From contig NC_081410.1 in assembly GCF_030272615.1 (NCBI RefSeq), positions 113,523,933-113,587,932 of the forward strand: DNA of 64,000 nucleotides, written 5' to 3'. This DNA is from Cryptomeria japonica (lineage: Eukaryota > Streptophyta > Pinopsida > Cupressales > Cupressaceae). Shown here one piece after another: positions 58,101 through 64,000 of the stretch (position 1 is the first letter of the stretch; the number at the start of each line of letters is the position of its first letter). The position numbers and the translations under genes are program-made. Below the pieces are notes generated by a model. That model was given only the letters and a program-made list of their open reading frames with translations, did no database searches and was not told the DNA's origin.

Positions 58101-58304
58101 GATTTGGATAGGGACAAAGTACAGATGGTGAAGAGGAAGAAAGAACTCTGGAAGAAAAGGGTAATACAAATCAGCCTGCCACATGTAACAGTGTTTCAGG
58201 AGTTCTCCAAGGTTCATTGAGAGTGGAGTGCGGCAAAAGCGGTTATGGTGTCTATCCAAAATAACAACCTGGACAATCCTACTGAGATGGAATCGACAGC
58301 ATGA
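55123..58304 (+). pseudogene. Long accessory ORF next to the Tat-like element, function unknown
   Basis: About 1060 codons run in one frame from ATG 55123 (MRPTLPKLMNSSS) to TGA 58302-58304, with one shift near 58095. By hand count there are about 21 in-frame stops, some 16 of them TAG. The N-terminal half is globular, with IVMAAMGIPHWEPYEDW, FFIQVTLDKNRFID, FYMSSYLLYMIACVREWPGL and a FRLPRYVSDSC segment. The middle is hydrophilic and the C-terminal part helical. GIP and VTLD blocks also occur in the extra LINE ORF at 41903-43648. It could be an accessory ORF of a Tat-type Gypsy element (before gag, or before a 3' LTR) or a domesticated-looking repeat gene. No catalytic motif was recognised. 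Confidence 0.6.
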
Positions 58305-58991
58305 CTAGCAATGCTAGCAGTTGTTTGCCTGCAAATCTAGTTGTTTCTTATTTTCAGTTATACAATTAGGGTAGTGTCTTATTAACTCTTTCATGTTAAT
58401 TTTACCTTTGGTTAAAACTATTGGTCTGGCGACCTATTTATAAGTTTTGAAATGACTTTGATTGGGTTGACTAAGTTTTTGAAAAACTATCTCTTTAATT
58501 TTAGCTGAAAGACTTTGTGTATATGGAAGGTTGATGATCATCTATGAATAAAAATCAAATGGAAGTTATCTTTGACTTTGAATCTATGTGTTTGATATTT
58601 GAAATTTGATTTCTGTGAGAATCTATTTCAAGTAAGGATCTGTTATAGCTTTTTATGGGCGTAGAAAATTATCCGCGGAATTCATCTTTTAAGCTTTTCT
58701 TTATGTTTTAGTGTACATGTGAAGTCTATCAGCTTTATACAAAGAGTTATATATGAATCAGCGCTTGTGTTCATTTGAATGCATCTACCTTTCTATGCTT
58801 TCTGGTGAAAAGTATAATATTGGTTGTGTGTAATTTGGAGCTAATTGAATATCTATTAGAGGGAGATGTACCTTAATTCAGAGGTTAATCAATATAATGA
58901 TTTTTTAACTATTTGGTGAAATTTGTCTTTCATTTCTCGAGCTAAAGAGTATCAAAATTAAATAAATTGTGAGAGACAAATCTATTTAGCA
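58305..58991 (+). repeat. Probable LTR of the Tat-like Gypsy element
   Basis: This non-coding segment ends TTTAGCA nine bases before a TGGCGACTC primer-type site. The left boundary is not determined and no second LTR copy is in the window. If correct, the long ORF at 55123-58304 lies upstream of this LTR, implying a tandem or composite arrangement. Confidence 0.45.
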
Positions 58992-59000
58992 AAAGATTTT

Positions 59001-59018
59001 TGGCGACTCTACTAGGGA
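59001..59018 (+). other. Primer binding site of the Tat-like element
   Basis: TGGCGACTCTACTAGGGA resembles the TGGCGACTCC-type site (tRNA-Arg complement) used by Tat/Ogre Gypsy elements. The two differences I see are C/T and G/A changes. The tRNA assignment is from memory. Confidence 0.6.
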
Positions 59019-59099
59019 AGAATGAGAACAATTGGTTTTAAAAACAAAGTCATTGTTATGGTGATGCTTCGTTCTTTATAAATGGTGCAGCCTCACAAA

Positions 59100-60480
59100 G
59101 GGTTTTTACCTATTTTACAACCGAATTTAAATTGGGTGCAAGAAAAGAAAACATTATCTCTGAGTTAGATACTCTAGCTTGGAGACATAGAAGAAGTCGA
59201 GCTGAATATGATTGAATAAGTGCTTTCCTTGACGAAATAGAAAGATAAGCAGATCATCTTGTGTTAGTTTTTGAGAGGGTGATTGTTCCTAGGTTTTTCT
59301 TTATTCAAGTCCCTGATAATCAATTACAAAATCCCAGATGCTTGTTACCCTAATCTTTCCACACTGGACTCTAAGTCATATACTAGATCCCAAAGGAGAG
59401 AGGGGGTTTTTGATCCTATCTTTGAAGAGTTGTAGAACTTAAAATCTCAACCTACCTTCTCACCTAAATGAAGGGAAAGAAGTAGACCTCCTTCCCCATT
59501 ATTATCATCACCTGTGTCCTCAGTTTGTCAAGCTTTGACCCTGCACGATGTTGCCTTGCTGAATATATTCAACCTAACCCCTCTTAATATCATACTCCCA
59601 ATGGCAGCAAATAACTCTTTGGGGCCTGTCGTAGGCCCATTGAACTTAGGTTTGAATCTTAACCCCTTGCTGAAAGGTGCTAGGGATCATTTGCCAAAAT
59701 TTAGTGGAGATGGAATGATCACTGTTGATGAGCACCTGAATGCCTTCAATGTAGCCTGTGGGGTAATAGCAGTTCAACATGAGGACGATGATGTTAGGTT
59801 GTTTTTCCAAACACTAATAGGGGTAGCAGCCAATTGGTTTTATCACTTGTCGAATAGTGTGATAACAACCTCGCAAGATCTGAAGACAAGATTTGAAGCA
59901 AGATTTAAAGTAGCTGAGGATGAACATTCCCTCTTAGCCCAATTATCCCAGTTAAAAAACTAAATTCTTGAATCTATGAGGGACTTTTTGGCGAGATTTG
60001 ATAAGATCTTGCGCAAGATTCTAGTTAATCAAAAGCCCTCACATGACAATCTTAAGTTTTTTTCATTAATTTTATGCCTTCTGAAATAGGTTTCCTGATT
60101 TGTAGGCAAAGGGTTGAAGATTTAAACATTGTTAAAACTCTTGTAGTTGAATTAGAAGATGATTTAATCATAGCGGGTAAATGGAAAAGAGAAGTGCAGA
60201 CACCTAGTGCTCAACCTTCAACTTCTTCAGATCCTGTCATCCAATGGTTAATGAATGATGTGATTGCCCTAAAGAGATAGGCTCCTAAAGCAAGTACTTC
60301 ATATTCTCAACCATACCAAGACATTCCTAGAAAATATCCTAACCAATAGGGAGGAAATGGAGGAAGACAATTATAATTACCCCCTGCACAACAAAGACTT
60401 GCTATTGAAGCGCCACCTCTTAAGACAAACACATGTTTTGTTTCATTTAATTGACAAACATGATGGTTCTTCATGTCCAT
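59100..60480 (+). pseudogene. Tat-like gag
   Basis: A damaged N-terminal part (ELDTLAWRHRRSRAEYD, VPDNQLQNPRCLLP) is followed by the gag core from 59514. There KGARDHLPKFSGDGMITVDE, HLNAFNVACGV, DDVRLFFQTLIGVAANWFYH and LKTRFEARFKVAEDEHSLLA are readable, then FMPSEIGFLICRQRVEDLN after a stop and shift. Gag coats the element RNA. A C-terminal Cys/His cluster near 60440-60480 is too degraded to assign. Confidence 0.82.
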
Positions 60481-60482
60481 AG

Positions 60483-61043
60483 TTGGTTCATTTTTCTCAA
60501 ATGATCAATAAAGGAGAAACAATCTTAGAAGCTGATGAAGGAGGTTCCCAAAGTATGCCTGGCGACTCTACAATTCATTATATGGAATATGTCTCTGACT
60601 CAGAAAGGGGAGAAAACATGTTGGTCTCTTTGGAAGATTACTCATATGCAATTCTTATTGGAACTCAACAAAATTTGAAGTCTCAAGATGTTGTAACACC
60701 CGCCCATAGCACTGTAAAAGGAAGGGAAATTATGACTCATCATGGAGGTGTTTCAAAAAATTTTCAAGAAGTTGCTTCTTCAAGTTCTGATTCATTTAGT
60801 AATCCTTTTGATATCATTTAATTTTTCAAGTCATCCTGTGTTCAGATCACTCTGGCTGAGTATCTAAAATTGAACCCTAAGGAGTTAGATAGACTAGTTG
60901 AATTCATCAAGGGAAATGATGCTCATGCTTTAGCAAGTGAAACCCAAATGCCTGTGATTGGTAATTCTACAACACACAAAAATGTTAGTCCTTCTTTAAT
61001 AATTCTTGAAGTCTCATAAAAAACCATTCCTCAACAAGCTGAA
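60483..61043 (+). pseudogene. Gag-protease linker
   Basis: It is in frame with gag. The segment is Ser- and acid-rich and contains HYMEYVSDSERGENMLVSLE and YLKLNPKELDRLVEFIKGND-like text. No domain was recognised. Stops near 60820 and 61018 interrupt it. Confidence 0.6.
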
Positions 61044-61560
61044 TTGATTGAAGCTAACTTTGAAAATAAACCAGACCCTTTCTATGTGTCCTTATATATT
61101 AATGGGCATAAATTGAGTAATTGTATAATAGATTTAGGAGCATCAAAAAATGTCATGCCCTTAGCAGTAGCAAAATATTTAGGCTTAACCTTAACAAAGA
61201 CCTTTGGCAAATGTTATTCCATTGATTCCAAGCAGGTTCCTGTGTTAGGGAAAATTAAGGATGCACAGGTCACCTTAGTAGCACATCCTGACAAGAGAAT
61301 CAAGTTGACGATTTTGGTGGCTGACATCCCTGCTAGTTATGGCATGTTGTTGAGTCGCACCTTCTGTAAAGATATGGGAGGGGAAATTAGAATGGATTGG
61401 TCTTAGGCAATGATCACAGTTGGAAAACAGAGAGTTATTCTACATCCTAAAACAAAAGCTAAATACACATTCTTTCCCTCAGATGATCCAAAAGCTCAGA
61501 TTTTGTATCAAGATTGTGGTTTTAGAAATTATATGATATCAACTGATCCTCAAGGTGTCG
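61044..61560 (+). pseudogene. Tat-like aspartic protease
   Basis: A retropepsin fold is indicated by FYVSLYINGHKL, the active-site NCIIDLGASKNVMPLAVAKY (normally D-S/T-G-A; here Leu replaces Ser or Thr), and PASYGMLLSRTFCKDMGGEI. It would cleave the polyprotein. The substitution fits a single C-to-T change. TAG at 61404-61406 follows MDWS. Confidence 0.85.
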
Positions 61561-61589
61561 ATAAGGCTATAGATTCAGGCATGTCTGAT

Positions 61590-62000
61590 GAACTCTGGTC
61601 TATGGAATTTGATGGGAGTTGTTCATCTTCTGGTTCAGGGGCTGGGGTTGTATTAATACCTCCCCAAGGTAAAGTTATTCCTTATGCTTTCAAATTGGAA
61701 TTCTAAAACACGAATAATATGACTGAATATGAAGCTATGTTATTAGGTATCGCTGAAATGAAGAAATTGCAAATCAAAATGTTGAAAGTTAGAGGTGATG
61801 TTGAACTTATTGTAAAACAAGTGAGAGGTTTGTTCACTATTAAAAATGAGAGATTGAGACATTACAAAAATCATGTTTGGGATGAGATTGAAGCATTCGA
61901 TGCTTTCTCAATTGAAGCGGTACCAAGGGAGTTTAACTCAAAGGCTGATTCTTTGGCGGTATCTGCAGCTTTATTAGTGCCTCATCCTGATTTCACAACT
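61590..62000 (+). pseudogene. Archaeal-type RNase H domain between protease and RT
   Basis: LWSMEFDGSCSSSGSGAGVV carries the first catalytic Asp (61611). NNMTEYEAMLLGIAEMKKL carries Glu (61725), VRGDVELIVKQVRGLF the next Asp (61797), and EFNSKADSLAVSA the last Asp (61947). All four acidic residues are present. The motifs match the plant RNase H-like (archaeal-type) family rather than the Gypsy type, and a true Gypsy RNase H follows RT. One TAA near 61704 breaks the frame. Confidence 0.85.
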
Positions 62001-62430
62001 GATACCTATAGGGTAGAATTAGTTTATAGACCCAACATGCCTGACAATTCCGAATCCTACCAGGTATTTGAAAATGATAAATAGATTTAGAACTTTTTAC
62101 AGTGTGCTGAGATTTTCACATCCGTGTTTTATGAAGGATCAAAGGCGAGTTGTAAAGAGTTTTCTCCTGATACACCAGAGGAACTACATGATGGAATGTT
62201 ATAGTTGAAAGGAAATAAAATCCCAAAGGGTTTAGTTTCTCTTGAACTTATTTTTTATAGAAAGGATGGATATGTTAAGCAAGGCGAGAAAGAGACTCCT
62301 ATAATTTAAAACTCTGGTGAGTATGAGAAAATCAGCATTGGTACTATTAATTTGGGAAATTGTTGTTCTGAAGAGGAGAAAAGGAGGTTCATCAGCTTGT
62401 TGGTTGGGTTCAAAGATGTTTTTGCATGGA
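62001..62430 (+). pseudogene. Linker between archaeal-type RNase H and RT
   Basis: Same frame, with TAG, TAG and TAA stops. IFYRKDGYVKQGEKETP and YEKISIGTINLGNC are readable. It leads into the RT connection motif FKDVFAWSYDD. Confidence 0.65.
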
Positions 62431-63343
62431 GCTACGATGATTTCAAGAATTTCAGGGATGGTAATTTCCAACATCATATTCCTTTGAAACCAGGTGTCAA
62501 TCTTTTCTGGTAGAAGTTAAGGAATTTTAATCCAAAAGTAGCAGAAGTGATCTTCCATGAGGTCGACAAGATGTTGAAAGCCCAATTATTTATCCTTTAC
62601 ATCATTCTACTTGGATTTCCAATATCGTTCCAGTTCGGAAGAAAAACGGTGAAATACGAATCTGTGTTGATTTCAAAAACTTAAACCAAGCAAGCTTGAA
62701 GGATAATTATCCTCTGCCAGCAATGTACCCTATTTTACAAATTATTTCAGGATCAGAGATGATTTCTATGTTGGATGGCTTCTCTGGATATAACCAAATC
62801 AGTGTCTCAAAGAAAGATCAACACAAGACAACCTTTATAACTCCCTGGGGCACCTTTGCATATAAAAGAATGCCTTTCAGGTTGATTAATGCAGGGGCAA
62901 CGTTTCAGAGGGTGATGGATCTTTCCTTTGGGCATTTGAGGGATAAGATCATTGTGGTGTATTTGGATGATTTGATTGTTTTCTCTAGGAAGAGGAAACA
63001 TCATGTACAAGATTTGAGGAAAGTTCTAGTAAGATGCAGAGAGCATGGAGTATCATTAAATCCTAAAAAGTCTATTTTTGGTGTCACAGAAGGAAAACTT
63101 CTTGGACATATTGTTTTACAGGTGGGAGTAAAGGTAGATCCACAGAGAGTAAAAGCAATACAACAACTCAGTCTTCCTTCCAATAGAAATGGAGTGAGGT
63201 CCTTCTTTGGACAGGTGAACTTTCTAAGGTGTTTTATTCCTGATTTTGCTGAAACTACTAAATATATTGTAAATATGATGAGTGAGAAAGTAGTTTTTAA
63301 GTGGAATGAGGTAGGTAAAAAGGCTTTGAAGAAATTAAAAGGG
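62431..63343 (+). pseudogene. Tat-like reverse transcriptase
   Basis: FKDVFAWSYDD and HHIPLKPGV are followed, after a frameshift near 62585, by IRICVDFKNLNQASLKDNYP, MISMLDGFSGYNQISVSKKD, TPWGTFAYKRMPF, the catalytic VVYLDDLIVFSR (62956-62991) and FGVTEGKLLGHI. The YLDD Asp pair is intact. TAG near 62512 stands for Arg or Gln in LFW[.]KLRNF. It copies element RNA into cDNA. Confidence 0.9.
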
Positions 63344-63790
63344 TAATTGCACATGCACCCACTCTAGTTAATCTGGATTCTAGTAAAGACTTTATTATTT
63401 ATTGTTATGCATCAGAGCATACTATGTCTGGAATTTTAGTGCAGAAAAGTGAAGATAATGAGGAAGTTCAGATTTCCTTCATGAGTGTATCGCTAAAGAA
63501 GCATGAGTTAAAATACTCATAGACATAAAAAAAGCTTATGCAATAGTCAAATTTGTGAAACAATTTAGGTACTATATACTTCATTCACATGCAACTGTTT
63601 TTATTCCCAACTCTATAGTGAAAAGTATTTTAACCCAATAGGATGTTGGTATCAACAATAGAGCATCTTGGGTCTCTAAGATTCAGGAGTTCAATTTGGA
63701 CATCAAGCCCACTAAGCTGGTCAGAAGACAAGGCCTTTGTAAATTAATTGTGGAGAATAAGTTTGAAGAGGAGGAGAATCTGCCCCTAAC
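63344..63790 (+). pseudogene. Gypsy-type RNase H with lost catalytic Asp
   Basis: After a one-base shift the sequence reads AHAPTLVNLDSSKDFIIYCY, ASEHTMSGILVQKSED, SFMSVSLKKHELKYS, KKAYAIVKFVKQFRYYIL and ASWVSKIQEFNLDIKPTK. The usual D-A-S motif reads Y-A-S, so the first catalytic Asp is missing. This could be decay, or relaxed selection because the archaeal-type domain took over. Confidence 0.8.
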
Positions 63791-64000
63791 TCTATTTCTT
63801 AGTCATCAGTATTCTTGGTTCACCGATGTTGCCTATTATCTCACTTATGGAGACTGTCTGGATCATCTTTCTTCTAGGGAGAAACGGAATTTGAAGTTGA
63901 AAGTTGCAAAGTACGTTATTTTTTATAACATACTATACAAGAAAGGCTTGGATGGCACTTTTCTCAGGTGTGTAGATAAGTCGCATCAAGAGGCTTTACT
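63791..64000 (+). pseudogene. Start of Tat-like integrase
   Basis: SWFTDVAYYLTYGDCLDHLS is followed by KRNLKLKVAKYVIFYNILYK and DGTFLRCVDKSHQEALL. This is the segment leading into the HHCC domain of Gypsy integrase. The core domain lies beyond the window. Confidence 0.75.

Larger units (their letters stand above)
58305..64000 (+). mobile_element. Tat-like Ty3/Gypsy element, runs off the window
   Basis: From the primer site the plus strand reads gag, aspartic protease, archaeal-type RNase H, RT, Gypsy RNase H and the start of integrase. Possession of a second RNase H places it with the Tat branch of plant Gypsy elements. The order with the extra RNase H between protease and RT is notable. Gag through the start of RT is essentially one frame, with a shift near 62585 and another near 63343. 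The 3' part lies beyond the window. Confidence 0.85.

Noticed and set aside
1-64000. tRNA, rRNA or CRISPR-like arrays
   Set aside because: I saw no cloverleaf, ribosomal segment or regularly spaced repeat array. The only tRNA-related sequences are retroelement primer sites.

Overview
The window is a gene-poor, AT-rich stretch of nuclear DNA from a seed plant with a large, repeat-dominated genome. A gymnosperm such as a conifer is my best guess. The evidence is the plant-type initiator-tRNA-Met primer sites (TGGTATCAGAGC), Sirevirus-like Copia elements with several polypurine tracts, L1-type plant LINEs, a Tat-like Gypsy element, and the lack of any intact host gene. The species call is inference. 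No intact host gene, rRNA, tRNA or CRISPR array was recognised. Almost everything assignable is retrotransposon in various states of decay.

Layout, 1-25.9 kb. A LINE zinc-finger remnant lies near 0.6-1.1 kb on the minus strand. A pair of ~350-bp inverted repeat arms (1229-1580 and 7420-7775) encloses two oppositely oriented ~1.7-kb LINE-like elements without RT. Each of these has its own target-site duplication (TSD). A compact LTR element at 12630-14412 has 256-bp LTRs, a perfect CAAAT duplication and a single unrecognised ORF instead of gag-pol. A probable solo LTR lies at 15106-15520. A decayed Sirevirus-like Copia element (Copia-1, 19439-25862) carries a 190-bp foldback insertion.

Layout, 26-52 kb: a nest of insertions. 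Copia-2 (26235-34185) interrupts the 3' end of a minus-strand LINE, and its 5' LTR is split by a ~1.04-kb terminal-inverted-repeat element with iterated internal motifs. A pol-less Sirevirus-like element (element A, minus strand, LTR at 34546-36360) has its other LTR (40120-41692 and 51695-51931) split by a 5'-truncated LINE. That LINE is split by a complete, fairly young Copia-3 (44994-50055, perfect CCTAA duplication). The LINE carries an extra 582-codon ORF after its RNase H.

Layout, 52-64 kb. A truncated Gypsy gag with its LTR and primer site comes first. Next is a ~1060-codon decayed ORF (55123-58304) that resembles the extra LINE ORF. Last is a Tat-like Gypsy element running off the window end, whose order is gag, protease, archaeal-type RNase H, RT, Gypsy RNase H, integrase. 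The extra RNase H lies between protease and RT and keeps all four acidic residues.

The elements interact only by nesting and, probably, by trans-mobilisation: the short LINE-like copies share 3' tails with the coding LINE. In-frame stops in several elements are largely TAG at expected Gln positions, as expected from deamination of methylated CAG (CHG) sites.
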